Shown: positions 36,282 to 46,511, numbered from the stretch's first letter. The stretch: 64,000 bases of DNA from Roseibium porphyridii (GCF_026191725.2 NZ_CP120863.1:662001-726000); one strand, 5' to 3'. Notes: generated by a model not told the origin, from the sequence alone. Made by a program: numbers and translations.

Positions 36282-37274
36282 TCAGAGCTTTTTCGCCGCA
36301 TCCATGATCTTTTGACCCAGATCGCCGGTTTTCTCGATATAGGCCTCATAGACGGGTTCGCTGACGGTTTTCCATGCGGTGATTTCCTCCGCAGTCGGAC
36401 GATAAACCGTCATGCCGTTTTCTTCGGCTGCTTTGTAGGCGTCCGCCTCGATCTGCGACATGCGATCACGAACATCGTTTTCTGCCGTCAATGCCGCTGC
36501 CTGTACAATCGCCTTGTGCTCTTCGGACAGCCCGTTCCAGAAGTCCGTATTGACGACGACAATGAACTCAATGTCCGCATTGTTGGTGACGGTGATCGTG
36601 TCCATGACGTCCCAGAGTTTTCTGGATTTCACGCCGGAAACACCGGTCATGCCAATATCAACGGTGCCTCGCTGGTACGCCAGATATTGCTCTGAACCTG
36701 AAATCAGTGTCGGCGCTCCACCGGCTGCCTTGACGAAGTCACCAAGCGTCTTGCCGAAGACACGAACCTTTTTGCCCTTCATGTCTTCAGGTGTCTTGAT
36801 CGGTGCTTCCTTGGACAGCATGATCGCGCCGCCATAGGCCTGCCACCACAAAACGGTCGATCCCGTATCCTGGATGGCCTCGTCCAACGGTCCACGGACA
36901 GCTGACCCTGGGGCGACAGCTGCACGAACCTTTTCTTCGGTATCGAACAGGAACGGCTGATAGAAGATGTCGACTGCCGGAACGTCCCCGACATATCGGG
37001 TCAGTGAGGCGACACCCATCTCGATTGCGCCGGACCCGACAGCTGCCGGAACTTCCTTGTCCTTGTAAAGCTGGGCGGAATCATAAATTTCGACCGCGAT
37101 GTCACCGTTTGAATTCTTTTCCACTTCTTCCTTGAAGAGGAGCAGGTTCTGGCCGAGATGGCTGGTGAGTGGCAGTTGCAGCGAAATCCGCAATGTTGTG
37201 TCGGCTGCCAAAGCGGAGCCAGCAGAAAGACCAAGCGCAATTGCGGCGCCGAGCGCCCAATTCAATGATTTCAT
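36282..37274 (-). CDS. dctP: TRAP transporter substrate-binding protein DctP (second system)
   Basis: 330 residues with a signal peptide cleaved after about residue 23 (L-S-A-G-S-A-L-A-A). Typical DctP features: G-K-K-V-R-V-F-G-K-T-L, a Q-R-G-T-V-D-I-G-M-T-G-V-S ligand loop, and the C-terminal helices. ATG 37274 follows a strong GGGAGGA. It is the first gene of the operon dctP-dctQ-dctM-lyase. The ligand is unknown; the downstream lyase suggests a small carboxylic acid. Confidence 0.93.
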   Translation of the reverse strand: MKSLNWALGAAIALGLSAGSALAADTTLRISLQLPLTSHLGQNLLLFKEEVEKNSNGDIAVEIYDSAQLYKDKEVPAAVGSGAIEMGVASLTRYVGDVPAVDIFYQPFLFDTEEKVRAAVAPGSAVRGPLDEAIQDTGSTVLWWQAYGGAIMLSKEAPIKTPEDMKGKKVRVFGKTLGDFVKAAGGAPTLISGSEQYLAYQRGTVDIGMTGVSGVKSRKLWDVMDTITVTNNADIEFIVVVNTDFWNGLSEEHKAIVQAAALTAENDVRDRMSQIEADAYKAAEENGMTVYRPTAEEITAWKTVSEPVYEAYIEKTGDLGQKIMDAAKKL

Positions 37275-37357
37275 GATTTCCTCCCAAATACGCCGACCAG
37301 TCTGGCAAAGCTGCAATTTGGGGTCAATGAGATCTGTGCCGATCAATCATTACGATA

Positions 37358-37376
37358 ACTCAACAAACACTTGAGT
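37358..37376. promoter_or_regulatory. Inverted repeat upstream of the second TRAP operon
   Basis: ACTCAA-N7-TTGAGT, 84 bp ahead of dctP. A candidate operator, since no regulator gene is nearby. Confidence 0.35.
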
Positions 37377-37440
37377 CATTCGGGATGTATGAAACCCAGA
37401 GCCGCTCATTCAGCCACAAAACGACGTTGGTCTGGCCAAA

Positions 37441-37478
37441 CGCGAAAAACCACCGCCGGCGTGACCTCCGGCGATGGT
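37441..37478 (-). terminator. Terminator past the EF-hand gene
   Basis: On the minus strand ACCATCGCCGG pairs with CCGGCGGTGGT (one mismatch, 8-base loop), followed by five T. It ends the EF-hand transcript. Confidence 0.75.
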
Positions 37479-37539
37479 CTTGATCGGGCGGCTGCGCCGC
37501 GCTGGCGGAGTTATGGGGGGTAACCGCCCGAAACCGCTG

Positions 37540-37770
37540 TTACGGCTGAACTGTTGCGAACTCGTCCGGATCCAGCATGCTGTCCTGGTTCGCATCTGCG
37601 GCCTTGAAAAGATCTTCCGACATGGTCGGAACAGCAGCCGTGATTTCTTCAAAAGTTACGAAACCGTCCTGGTTGCTGTCGACCGCCTCAAAGGACATGC
37701 CCTGTGCGAGAGCCGCAGAAGAAACGGTGAAAGCACCAACGAGGATCGCGGCAGTAAGACGTTTGGACAT
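37540..37770 (-). CDS. Small exported EF-hand protein
   Basis: 76 residues with a signal peptide (L-T-A-A-I-L-V-G-A-F-T-V-S-S-A-A-L-A). The mature 53 residues contain two EF-hand loops: D31-S-N-Q-D-G-F-V-T-F-E-E42 matches the canonical pattern, and D59-A-N-Q-D-S-M-L-D-P-D-E70 has Ser where Gly is usual. It probably binds calcium in the periplasm. Start ATG 37770 has GGAGGT upstream. It has its own terminator, so it is a single-gene unit. Confidence 0.82.
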   Translation of the reverse strand: MSKRLTAAILVGAFTVSSAALAQGMSFEAVDSNQDGFVTFEEITAAVPTMSEDLFKAADANQDSMLDPDEFATVQP

Positions 37771-38034
37771 GATATGACCTCCAACTGTTTGGTTTTGGTC
37801 TTGGTGTTCCGTCCATTCGTCAGGTCCCTGCGACCCGTCGAACCGGAACAGGGAGGACTTTGCTGCCGGATCGCGACGGGCAAAGGGCCGCTTGAGGAAA
37901 AAGTCGCGGCATTGTTGTGGCCGATGTAAAGATTCAGTCACTGGTTGGTCAAATTCCTGTCAATTTTGACAGTTTCAGGCAGCTTCGCGACTGAGAAAGG
38001 CTTTCTTGCTGCGAATGTCGGTGCCAAACGCCAT

Positions 38035-38706
38035 TTAACGGTAATCTCGTGCCCCGAAAATTGCCGAGCCGACCCGAACGTGAGTCGCACCAAAACCAAC
38101 CGCGGTCTTATAGTCCGACGACATACCCATGGAGAGGCCTTTGATCGCATTACGGGCAGCGATCTTCTCCAGAAGGGCAAAATGCTCGCCTGGAGCTTCA
38201 TCAACAGGCGGAATACACATGAGGCCGACAATATCCAGTCCGACGTCGTCGCGGCAGGCGCTAATGAAGGCATCGACGTCCTGAGGGGCTATCCCCGCCT
38301 TTTGTGGTTCCTCGCCGGTGTTGACCTGGATGAAACACGGCAGCTGGCGACCTTGCCTGTCCATCTCCGATTTCAGTGCCTTCGCGATCTTCAGGCGGTC
38401 CACGGTATGAATCACGTCGAAAGTTGCAACGGCTTCCTTGGCCTTGTTGGACTGCAGGGGGCCAATCAGATGCAATTCGATCTCATCAAAGTCGTCACGC
38501 AATCCGGGCCATTTCTGCATTGCCTCCTGCACCCGGTTCTCGCCAAAAACACGTTGGCCGGCCTCCAGGACCGGGCGAATTGATGCGCTGTCGAATGTTT
38601 TGGATACGGCAATCAATGTGACCGACCCAGATGCCCGGCCGAATTCGGACTCAGCCTTATTGATGTCGGTCAGGGTCGCGGCGAGACGCTCAGCGGCATC
38701 GGTCAT
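38035..38706 (-). CDS. YggS/PLPBP-family pyridoxal-phosphate-binding protein
   Basis: 223-residue alanine-racemase-like barrel with no known catalytic domain, involved in PLP homeostasis and amino-acid balance. PLP lysine K36 lies in I-A-V-S-K-T-F. Other family segments: F-G-E-N-R-V-Q-E, H-L-I-G-P-L-Q-S-N-K, Q-V-N-T-G-E-E-P-Q-K-A-G and L-S-M-G-M-S-S-D-Y. ATG 38706 has GGAG six bases before it; ATG 38718 and 38760 are in-frame alternatives. Confidence 0.93.
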   Translation of the reverse strand: MTDAAERLAATLTDINKAESEFGRASGSVTLIAVSKTFDSASIRPVLEAGQRVFGENRVQEAMQKWPGLRDDFDEIELHLIGPLQSNKAKEAVATFDVIHTVDRLKIAKALKSEMDRQGRQLPCFIQVNTGEEPQKAGIAPQDVDAFISACRDDVGLDIVGLMCIPPVDEAPGEHFALLEKIAARNAIKGLSMGMSSDYKTAVGFGATHVRVGSAIFGARDYR

Positions 38707-39073
38707 CAAGTGCTCCATGAGAAAACAGACTGACGATAGAGACACTCCGGTCTCAGACATTGGCTACATGCGGTCTGTCATAACCATGTTTGAAATCAGC
38801 TTCAAATGGCATCTTGTTTCGTCGGTGTTGAAGGGCCTGTCTGTGAGTAGCGCCTCTTCCCGCATGTCGACTTCTTGTTCGCTTTTGACCGGAAAAGGTA
38901 CCCGATCCACGCCTTCAACCGCTTTACGGATGCGGCTTTGCGCAATAAACAGGCTTCAGCAGGCACAAACGTCTGACACATGTTGACCGCGGGCAGGATT
39001 TCTGGTGACAGTCCGGCAGTCATTCATTCACAAATTCCGCCAGATCCGGCGGCAAGAACAAACGGCATAATTG
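38707..39073. other. Non-coding gap between yggS and leuS
   Basis: 367 bp between divergent genes. I see no protein-like frame and no known RNA. A 5-bp GC stem (CCGCC/GGCGG, 39037-39052) sits about 20 bp before the leuS start and could affect its ribosome site. Confidence 0.5.
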
Positions 39074-41695
39074 ATGGCAACGGAACGGTACAACGCGCGC
39101 GAAGTCGAAGCGCGCTGGCAAAAGGTCTGGAACGACAAGGATGTGTTCGTCACGCATAACGACGACCCGCACGACAAGTATTATGTCCTTGAAATGTTCC
39201 CCTATCCGTCCGGCCGTATTCACATGGGTCATGTGCGCAATTACGCCATGGGCGATGTGGTTGCCCGCTACAAGCGTGCAAAAGGCTTCAATGTTCTGCA
39301 TCCGATGGGTTGGGACGCCTTTGGCATGCCTGCAGAAAACGCAGCCATGCAAAACAAGGTTCACCCAAAGGACTGGACCTACGAAAATATTGCCACGATG
39401 CGAGACCAGCTCAAGATCATGGGTCTTTCGCTGGACTGGAGCCGTGAATTCGCGACCTGCGATGTAGGGTACTACACGCAGCAGCAGCGCCTGTTCCTGA
39501 GGTTCCTGGAAGCCGGTCTGGTCTATCGTAAGAACGCCAAGGTCAATTGGGACCCTGTCGACATGACGGTTCTGGCCAACGAACAGGTGATCGACGGCCG
39601 CGGCTGGAGATCGGGGGCGCTGGTAGAGCAGCGCGAGTTGACCCAATGGTTCTTCAAGATCTCTGACTTTTCGGAAGATCTGCTGGAGGCGATCGATACT
39701 CTCGACCGCTGGCCGGACAAGGTTCGTCTGATGCAGAAGAACTGGATCGGCCGTTCGGAAGGCCTCCGTGTGCGGTTTGAATTTACCGAAGCAGCACCAA
39801 CAGGCGACAAGACGCTGGAGATCTTTACCACGCGGCCGGACACCCTGTATGGGGCATCGTTCATGGGGCTTTCGCCCGATCATCCGATCTCGTTGAAGGT
39901 TGCCGAGGGCAATCCGGAGCTGCAGGCGTTCATTGAGGAATGCCGCCGGGTTGGAACTTCGGAAGAAGCCATTGAAAAAGCGGAAAAGAAGGGCATCGAT
40001 ACCGGTCTGCGGGTCAGGCATCCCCTGGACGCGTCTTTGGAGTTGCCGGTCTATGTCGCCAATTTCATCCTGATGGACTACGGAACCGGGGCCATTTTTG
40101 CGTGCCCTGCACACGATCAACGCGATCTGGATTTTGCACGCAAATATGAGCTGCCGGTAAAACCCGTTGTTTTGCCGAAGGATGCAGACCCGGCAAGTTT
40201 CGATGTCGGCAACGAGGCTTTCACCGACAACGGCACGATTTTCAATTCGGACTTCCTGGATGGTCTGTCAATTGCGGATGCCAAGGAAGCGGTTGCGAAG
40301 AAACTGGAGACGGTCAGCGTCGACGGAACGCCTCAGGCAGAGCGTCAGGTAAATTTCCGCCTGCGCGACTGGGGTATTTCACGCCAGCGGTACTGGGGTT
40401 GTCCGATCCCGGTTGTTCACTGCGACGACTGCGGTGTCGTGCCGGAAAAAGACGAGAACCTGCCTGTTCAGTTGCCGGATGATATCAATTTCGACAAACC
40501 GGGCAATCCGCTGGATCGACATGCGACTTGGCGCGATACCACCTGCCCGAAATGCGGGAAGCCGGCCAAACGTGAAACCGACACCATGGATACCTTTGTC
40601 GACAGTTCCTGGTATTTTGCGCGGTTCACGGCACCGGACTGCAATGAGCCGACCGACCCTGCTGCGGCCAATGGTTGGTTGCCGGTCGATCAGTATATCG
40701 GCGGCATCGAACATGCGATCCTGCACCTGCTCTATTCGCGCTTCTTCACCCGCGCGATGCAGAAAGTTGGTGCGCTTGATCTGAAAGAGCCGTTCAAGGG
40801 TCTCTTTACGCAGGGCATGGTCACGCACGAGACCTACCGTCTCGGCGAAGGTGCCAACGGTCAATGGATTGCACCTGCGGAAATCAAGATCGAGGAGGTC
40901 GACGGTTCACGGCGCGCGACGCTGCTTGATTCAGGCGAAGAGGTTGTCATCGGCTCGATTGAAAAAATGTCGAAGTCCAAACGCAACACGGTCGATCCGA
41001 CAGACATCATCGATACCTATGGCGCAGACACAGCCCGATGGTTCATGCTGTCTGACAGCCCACCGGAGCGTGATGTCATCTGGACCGAAGATGGCGTTCA
41101 GGGTGCATGGCGCTTCGTCCAGCGTGTCTGGCGTTTGATCGGAGAAATTTCGGAAAAGATCGAACCTCGCGGTGGAACCGCGCCAGAAGTGAGCGGAAAG
41201 GCGCTTGAGTTGCGCCGGACCAGCCACAAAACTTTGGCCGCCGTTTCAAATGATCTGGAAGGCCTCGGTTTCAATCGGGCCGTTGCCCGTCTTTATGAGC
41301 TGGTCAACACGATCAGCAAAACCTTCAACGACGGTGATGCCGACGGAGCAGCACGTTATGCAATCCGGGAAGCTGCCGATTTTCTCGTCCAGATGATGGC
41401 GCCCATGATGCCGCATCTGGCGGAAGAATGCTGGTCTGCGCTTGGTCATGACAACCTGATTTCCGAGGCCAAATGGCCCGAACCGGAGAGTGAACTGTTG
41501 GCTGAAGACAGTGTCACATATCCGATCCAGGTGAATGGCAAACGGCGCGGCGAACTGACAATTGCAAAAGACGCTTCCAAAGAAGAGGTCGAAGCGGCTA
41601 CTCTGGCGCTTGACTTCGTTCGCAAGGCTTTGGACGGAAATTCACCGAAGAAGCTCATTGTTGTGCCGCAAAGGATCGTAAATGTCGTTGTTTGA
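39074..41695 (+). CDS. leuS: Leucyl-tRNA synthetase
   Basis: 873-residue class I aminoacyl-tRNA synthetase that charges tRNA-Leu. The H-M-G-H motif is at 50-53 and K-M-S-K-S at about 631-635. The inserted editing domain contains [10 protein letters not shown] and the aspartate-bearing [10 protein letters not shown]. The zinc-type Cys pairs H-C-D-D-C and C-P-K-C follow. Length is normal. I start at ATG 39074, not the TTG three bases earlier. The ribosome site is weak. Confidence 0.97.
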   Translation: MATERYNAREVEARWQKVWNDKDVFVTHNDDPHDKYYVLEMFPYPSGRIHMGHVRNYAMGDVVARYKRAKGFNVLHPMGWDAFGMPAENAAMQNKVHPKDWTYENIATMRDQLKIMGLSLDWSREFATCDVGYYTQQQRLFLRFLEAGLVYRKNAKVNWDPVDMTVLANEQVIDGRGWRSGALVEQRELTQWFFKISDFSEDLLEAIDTLDRWPDKVRLMQKNWIGRSEGLRVRFEFTEAAPTGDKTLEIFTTRPDTLYGASFMGLSPDHPISLKVAEGNPELQAFIEECRRVGTSEEAIEKAEKKGIDTGLRVRHPLDASLELPVYVANFILMDYGTGAIFACPAHDQRDLDFARKYELPVKPVVLPKDADPASFDVGNEAFTDNGTIFNSDFLDGLSIADAKEAVAKKLETVSVDGTPQAERQVNFRLRDWGISRQRYWGCPIPVVHCDDCGVVPEKDENLPVQLPDDINFDKPGNPLDRHATWRDTTCPKCGKPAKRETDTMDTFVDSSWYFARFTAPDCNEPTDPAAANGWLPVDQYIGGIEHAILHLLYSRFFTRAMQKVGALDLKEPFKGLFTQGMVTHETYRLGEGANGQWIAPAEIKIEEVDGSRRATLLDSGEEVVIGSIEKMSKSKRNTVDPTDIIDTYGADTARWFMLSDSPPERDVIWTEDGVQGAWRFVQRVWRLIGEISEKIEPRGGTAPEVSGKALELRRTSHKTLAAVSNDLEGLGFNRAVARLYELVNTISKTFNDGDADGAARYAIREAADFLVQMMAPMMPHLAEECWSALGHDNLISEAKWPEPESELLAEDSVTYPIQVNGKRRGELTIAKDASKEEVEAATLALDFVRKALDGNSPKKLIVVPQRIVNVVV

Positions 41696-42257
41696 CAACA
41701 TCTTCGAGAAGAGAGCCGCCTGGCGCCGCGGTGCACTTTGCGTTGGATTTGCAGCAGCAGTCCTTTTGAGCGGGTGTCAGGTGCGCCCGCTCTACGGCAC
41801 GAGCACCGGGGAATTCGGCTCGGTTTCGTCACCCGTCGCGGCTGAAATGGCGGCCATCGATCTGGATTCGATCGATGCTCAGTTTGCCAACAACGATGCT
41901 TCGCGTGTTCTTTACAATGAGCTGACCTACAGGTTTGAGCGCGGTGGTGAAGCGCCGGCCAAGAAATACAGGCTGAAGGTGCTGATTGACGTCAGCAATT
42001 CTGAAGTTGGTGTGGAACGGTTCGCCGATGTACCGTCCGCCTACAACACCACGATGAATTCGACCTTTGTCCTGAGTGACCTGTCGACAGATGAAACGCT
42101 GATGTCGGGCCGGGCCTTCAAGACCGCTTCCTATGACTTCTCGGATCAACGGTTTGCCAACACGCGTGCCTACCGGGATGCTCAGGAACGGGTTGCCAAG
42201 TCGGTTGCCGATGACATCACCGCTCGTGTTGCGGGCTATTTTGCAAGCCAGCAATAG
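41682..42257 (+). CDS. lptE: LPS-assembly lipoprotein LptE
   Basis: 191 residues with a signal peptide and lipobox V-L-L-S-G-C, Cys32. The mature protein begins Q-V-R-P-L-Y-G, the hallmark of alphaproteobacterial LptE, which plugs the LptD barrel in the outer membrane. The gene starts 14 bp inside leuS and is followed by holA, the arrangement common in this class. Confidence 0.9.
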   Translation: MSLFDNIFEKRAAWRRGALCVGFAAAVLLSGCQVRPLYGTSTGEFGSVSSPVAAEMAAIDLDSIDAQFANNDASRVLYNELTYRFERGGEAPAKKYRLKVLIDVSNSEVGVERFADVPSAYNTTMNSTFVLSDLSTDETLMSGRAFKTASYDFSDQRFANTRAYRDAQERVAKSVADDITARVAGYFASQQ

Positions 42258-42281
42258 TTTTCTGGCAGAGGTGCGCCGGCC

Positions 42282-43322
42282 GTGACCGTTCTGAAAGCTG
42301 CGGAAATCGATCGGTTCGTTGCCAATCCACCTGACGCTGGTGGCGTGGTTCTTGTGTTCGGTCCGGACACCGGACTGGTATCGGAGCGGGCAACACGGCT
42401 CGTCAACAAAGCCTCTGAAGGGGATAGCGACCCTTTCAATCTGATCAAGATTGACGCTGCTGATATCAGCGCAGACCCCAATCGACTCATTGACGAGGTG
42501 CTGACAGTCCCACTTTTCGGTGGTCGCCGGATCGTCTGGGTCAAGGACGCCAGCGGCAAGAACCTCAACCCCGCAATGGAGCCGGTTCTCAAACTGGATG
42601 ACTGGCAGACCCTCGTTGTTCTTGAAGCTGGAGATATCAAGAAGGGCGCTGGCCTCAGGAAACTTGTCGAGACGCACAAGCGTGCCATAGCCTTGCCGTG
42701 CTATGCCGACAGCGATCGGGGCATCGATCATCTGATCGACGAAGAAACCCGCGAAGCCGGTCTCTCCATAACCCGGGAAGCGCGTGCGTCATTGCACAGT
42801 TTGCTGGGCGGCGACCGGATGGCGAGCCGGGGGGAACTAAAGAAGCTCTGTCTTTATGCACTCCACAAAGGCCGCATCGACAGTGAAGACATTGAAGCCA
42901 TCATCGGTGACGCCTCTGCCTTCGAGACATCGGAACTGATTGATGCCGCCGCTACCGGCGATCTTGCCATGCTGGATCATGGCCTGGAGCGTTTGGCCGA
43001 AGCGGGATCGAAAGCATCCGTCATTGCCAATCAGGCACTCAAGCATTTTCAGCAACTGCACCGTATGCGTATCGATGTCGACCAGGGCAAGAGCGCACAG
43101 GCGGTCATTGATGGCCAGCGCCCCCCTGTTTTCTTCAGCCGCAAGCCGAAATTCTCGCAACAATTGCGAATCTGGGCACTGAAGGATCTTGAAAAAGCGA
43201 TGGACATCCTCAGCGAAGCAACCCGGATCTCCCGACTGAATGATCCGCTCGGTGTGCCGGTCCTGTCCGAAGCGTTGTTGAAACTCGGGCGTGCGGCAAG
43301 AGCCAGAAACCAGCGCCGCTGA
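42282..43322 (+). CDS. holA: DNA polymerase III subunit delta
   Basis: 346-residue clamp-loader subunit that opens the beta clamp during replication. The N-terminal AAA-like domain begins V-L-V-F-G-P-D-T-G-L-V, without a working P-loop as expected for delta. The segment V-P-L-F-G-G-R-R-I-V-W-V and the C-terminal helical collar (H-F-Q-Q-L-H-R-M-R, R-L-N-D-P-L-G-V-P) are typical. Start is GTG 42282. It shares the leuS-lptE transcript. Confidence 0.92.
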   Translation: MTVLKAAEIDRFVANPPDAGGVVLVFGPDTGLVSERATRLVNKASEGDSDPFNLIKIDAADISADPNRLIDEVLTVPLFGGRRIVWVKDASGKNLNPAMEPVLKLDDWQTLVVLEAGDIKKGAGLRKLVETHKRAIALPCYADSDRGIDHLIDEETREAGLSITREARASLHSLLGGDRMASRGELKKLCLYALHKGRIDSEDIEAIIGDASAFETSELIDAAATGDLAMLDHGLERLAEAGSKASVIANQALKHFQQLHRMRIDVDQGKSAQAVIDGQRPPVFFSRKPKFSQQLRIWALKDLEKAMDILSEATRISRLNDPLGVPVLSEALLKLGRAARARNQRR

Positions 43323-43452
43323 ATAGGCCCTTTCCAGTGTCCTCGTGCGCATCGGTTGGGTGCAAAGGCTAGCTTGGCACATCGTCGTACTTGCTAGTGT
43401 GCGCTGCAATAGGCTTTATTCCCGTGCAGAACACAGAATACGGGAGGCGCAG

Positions 43453-44505
43453 GTGAGCAAGACCAATCGCGGCAATTTTTTTGAAGACTTCAAAGTCGGG
43501 CAAGTGATCCGACACGCAACGCCGCGCACTGTCACCAGTGGTGACCAGACACTCTATACAGCGTTGTATGGCTCCCGGTTCGCAGTCCAATCCTCAGATG
43601 CATTTGCCAAATCGCTTGGTTATGCGCAGGCTCCGGTCGATGATTTCCTGACGTTTCATATTGTCTTTGGTAAAACCGTTCCGGACATCTCACTCAATGC
43701 GGTTGCCAATCTGGGGTATGCAGGGGGGCGTTTTCTGGCTCCGGTTTATCCCGGAGATACAATCTCGACCGTTTCGGAAGTCATCGGCAAGAAAGAAAAT
43801 TCCAACGGGAAAACCGGCGTCGTTTACGTGCGATCCACCGGCTACACTTCCACCGGGACAGAGGTTTTGGATTACGTCCGCTGGGTGATGGTCAACAAGC
43901 GCGATGCAGATTGCCCCGCGCCCGAGGCCGTTGTGCCCGAACTGCCAGCGGCTTTGGATCCGCAGTCACTGGGAACTGCCGTTCCGTTGTTGGATGCGGC
44001 TAACTGGGACAACGACCTTTCAGGGTCGGGTTTCCGCTTTGACGACTATGAGGTCGGTGAAAAAATCGATCATGTCGATGGAATGACCGTTGAAGAAGCC
44101 GAGCATCAAATGGCAACCCGTCTTTATCAAAATACGGCCAAGGTGCATTTCAACCAGCACACGGAAGCCCACAGCCGGTTCGGTCACCGGCTGGTCTACG
44201 GGGGTCATGTGATTTCGATCGCAAGAGCGCTGTCCTTCAATGGCCTTGCCAATGCATTCCATATCAGCGGCATCAACGGCGGCCGTCACGTCGGACCGCT
44301 TGGGGCGGGTGACACGGTCTATGCCTGGTCGGAAGTGCTGGACAAGTCGGATATTGATGGACGATCTGATGTCGGCGCTTTGCGACTTCGCCTTGTCGCG
44401 ACCAAGAACCGGTCCTGTGCGGACTTCCCCGACAAGACTGCTGACGGGAAATACCTGGATGAAGTGATCCTCGACTTCGACTACTGGGCGATGATGCCGA
44501 AATAG
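43453..44505 (+). CDS. mch: Mesaconyl-CoA hydratase (double hot-dog MaoC family)
   Basis: 350 residues. The N-terminal sequence K-T-N-R-G-N-F-F-E-D-F and the blocks S-G-D-Q-T-L-Y-T-A-L-Y-G-S-R-F-A-V-Q and V-V-F-G-K-T-V-P-D-I-S-L-N-A-V-A match the mesaconyl-CoA hydratase / beta-methylmalyl-CoA dehydratase of Rhodobacter sphaeroides as I know it. This enzyme serves the ethylmalonyl-CoA pathway, used to assimilate acetyl-CoA without isocitrate lyase. The second hot-dog half holds the catalytic D-x-N-x-x-H pattern as V-H-F-N-Q-H-T. Start is GTG 43453 behind GGGAGG; the 108-bp extension upstream is not needed. Other pathway genes are not in the window. Confidence 0.9.
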   Translation: MSKTNRGNFFEDFKVGQVIRHATPRTVTSGDQTLYTALYGSRFAVQSSDAFAKSLGYAQAPVDDFLTFHIVFGKTVPDISLNAVANLGYAGGRFLAPVYPGDTISTVSEVIGKKENSNGKTGVVYVRSTGYTSTGTEVLDYVRWVMVNKRDADCPAPEAVVPELPAALDPQSLGTAVPLLDAANWDNDLSGSGFRFDDYEVGEKIDHVDGMTVEEAEHQMATRLYQNTAKVHFNQHTEAHSRFGHRLVYGGHVISIARALSFNGLANAFHISGINGGRHVGPLGAGDTVYAWSEVLDKSDIDGRSDVGALRLRLVATKNRSCADFPDKTADGKYLDEVILDFDYWAMMPK

Positions 44506-44619
44506 GGTCTACCGATCCGGCTTCCGGTCGTTTCGAAGACTGCCCACGCCGGATTTGCCCTGGACAAGATGAGTTTCGATTGCCCACATTCAGGTGAGGA
44601 CTATGGAGACGCATCAACC

Positions 44620-45222
44620 ATGAAAACCGTTTCGTTCACGCAGATGAAAAACGGCACGAAGCAGGACTATGATCTGCTGGCCGAGGCAGAAAAACCGTAT
44701 CATGGTTTGACCGCAGACCGGATTTTCGCCGAACTTCGACGCCAAGGTGAAGACACGCTTTCGGGCTACAAGATCACCCGGCTTGAACATGGGCTCCAGT
44801 CCGCGACCCGGGCACGCAGGGAAGGTGCTGATATCGACTGGATTGTCGGTGCATTGCTGCACGATGTCGGCGACGGATTGGCACCGCAGAACCATGATCG
44901 GTTTTCAGCTGAAGTCATCCGTCCGTTTGTTCGTGACGAGGTGGCCTGGGTGGTCGAGCATCACGGCATCTTTCAAATGATCTACTATGCCCATCACTAT
45001 GGCTGGGATGGAAATGCGCGGGATCGTTTCAAGGACCACATGCATTTTCAAGCCTGTGCGGATTTCTGCGAGCGCTGGGATCAAAGTTCATTCGATCCGG
45101 ATTATGAATACGATCCGCTGGAAAGTTTTGAACCTCTGGTTCGGGACGTGTTTGCGCGCAAGGCCTATGACCCGTCGGTCCTTCAGACAGGCGTGTCAAA
45201 AGGTTTGCCGCCTCTCAGTTGA
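44620..45222 (+). CDS. HD-domain protein, possible diiron oxygenase (PhnZ/MIOX-like)
   Basis: 200 residues. The HD metal residues are H57 (E-H-G-L-Q), H81-D82 (L-L-H-D), H92 and H114/H115, with Tyr50 and Glu56 just before the first His. This Y...E-H layout and the short length recall PhnZ-type mixed-valent diiron oxygenases rather than nucleotide phosphohydrolases. The similarity is a pattern judgement. It follows the hydratase gene by 114 bp with its own weak GGAG site, and a bidirectional hairpin ends it. Confidence 0.75.
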   Translation: MKTVSFTQMKNGTKQDYDLLAEAEKPYHGLTADRIFAELRRQGEDTLSGYKITRLEHGLQSATRARREGADIDWIVGALLHDVGDGLAPQNHDRFSAEVIRPFVRDEVAWVVEHHGIFQMIYYAHHYGWDGNARDRFKDHMHFQACADFCERWDQSSFDPDYEYDPLESFEPLVRDVFARKAYDPSVLQTGVSKGLPPLS

Positions 45223-45232
45223 TCAGAGGCGG
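45208..45232. terminator. Bidirectional terminator hairpin between the HD gene and the L,D-transpeptidase
   Basis: CCGCCTCT pairs with AGAGGCGG (9-base loop), straddling the HD-protein stop. On the minus side the tail CAAACCTTTT follows. Shared by two convergent genes. Confidence 0.55.
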
Positions 45233-45251
45233 AAATCCAGAGGCAATGAGG

Positions 45252-46511
45252 TCACGGCTTGGAAGCTGGAACGACTTCCGTGCTGATCGCGCCGACGCTG
45301 GCACTTTCATTTGTAGCCTTGGAACCGAAGGGAACCCAGCGTTTGAAGAAGCCGCCAACAGAGCTGCCACGACTGTTTTCCTGAGGAGCAAAAGCTGTTT
45401 CAACTGTTGAGGAAGTCGTGTCGGCTGCTGGCGCCGGGGTTCCTGGCGCACTTGTGGACGCCGTTTGTTGCGCCGGTGTTGCGGGCGCATTTGCACCGGC
45501 ATCCGTTGCCGCAGTCTGGGTGTCTTCACCGCCGCCCAGGACTTCCGCCAGGCGGTTGGAGCGGTCTTCCCAACGCTTCTGACGCTCTTCGCGTGCATCG
45601 TAACGTGCTGCAAGTTGCTGGAACTTGGTGTTGTCTTTTTTCTGTTTTGAGGCAACTGCCGAGGCAAGTCGCGGGCTTACCTGGTATTCGGGGCATTTGG
45701 CCGAAGCACGGAAGGGAACACCTTCAACCAGCGTTGTCGCATCAAAGACGTATTTCTTCTCACAGACAGTGACCTTTGGCGGTACGTTGGCAACTTCGAA
45801 ATGGTCGTATCCGGTCTTCAGCATTTTCCAGAAATCCAGATGGTCACTGTCGCGGTGACGCGCCATGTTTTCCGGTGTCATGCGGAATGGATATGCTTGA
45901 ACCTGAAAGGAACGTTGTCCGCCCTTAAAGCTGTCGCGAGCGAGCGAGTAGATATCCTGCACCTGTTCGTCGGTCATGGCGTAGCAGCCGCGAGAAGAGC
46001 ATGCCCCATGCACCATGAGATGCGATCCGGTGCGCCCATGAGACTGGTCATACCGGTTCGGGTAACCGAGATTGAAGGCCAGGTGATAGCTGGAATTGGG
46101 GTTCATCAACGCAGGCGTGATTTCATAGAAACCTTCCGGCGCCTGACGATCACCTTCTTTGAATTTCGGACCGAGCTTGCCCGACCATTTGCAGATTTCA
46201 AAGTCTTCAAGGAGCTTGTATTTGCCCGAGCGCGTCTGCTTCCAGACCTCGAGTTGTGACTCTTCCTTGAAAATGCGGATCATGATCGGCGATGTCGAAC
46301 TCATGTTGAGATCGTTCATCTTGCGCTTGAGTGAAGCGCTGACCGGCAGGTTGGCCTTGTTGGGGCCGGCGCTGAATTCATCTGCCTGGCAAGCCGCGAG
46401 AAAACCTGCTGCGAGAATGACAGCACCCAGCCTGACCGCTTTGCGGCCCTTTCGGCGTTGCCCTGTCTTCAGCTGGCCTGCTGGCGATTCTAAAACACGC
46501 CGAAACACCAT
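45252..46511 (-). CDS. L,D-transpeptidase family lipoprotein (YafK type)
   Basis: 419 residues with lipobox F-L-A-A-C, Cys41. The YkuD catalytic motif is H168-G-A-C-S-S-R-G-C176, with the nucleophile in R-G-C and the segment L-M-V-H-G. YafK/DpaA enzymes of Enterobacteria cut lipoprotein-peptidoglycan bonds; relatives make 3-3 cross-links. After about residue 300 comes a long Ala/Thr/Pro-rich, low-complexity tail and a short hydrophobic, aromatic end (G-G-F-F-K-R-W-V-P-F-G-S). It is probably in the periplasm on the inner face of the outer membrane. Confidence 0.85.
   Translation of the reverse strand: MVFRRVLESPAGQLKTGQRRKGRKAVRLGAVILAAGFLAACQADEFSAGPNKANLPVSASLKRKMNDLNMSSTSPIMIRIFKEESQLEVWKQTRSGKYKLLEDFEICKWSGKLGPKFKEGDRQAPEGFYEITPALMNPNSSYHLAFNLGYPNRYDQSHGRTGSHLMVHGACSSRGCYAMTDEQVQDIYSLARDSFKGGQRSFQVQAYPFRMTPENMARHRDSDHLDFWKMLKTGYDHFEVANVPPKVTVCEKKYVFDATTLVEGVPFRASAKCPEYQVSPRLASAVASKQKKDNTKFQQLAARYDAREERQKRWEDRSNRLAEVLGGGEDTQTAATDAGANAPATPAQQTASTSAPGTPAPAADTTSSTVETAFAPQENSRGSSVGGFFKRWVPFGSKATNESASVGAISTEVVPASKP

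Noticed and set aside
39020..40120. 366-codon antisense frame over leuS
   Set aside because: Same reason; no ribosome site or domain.
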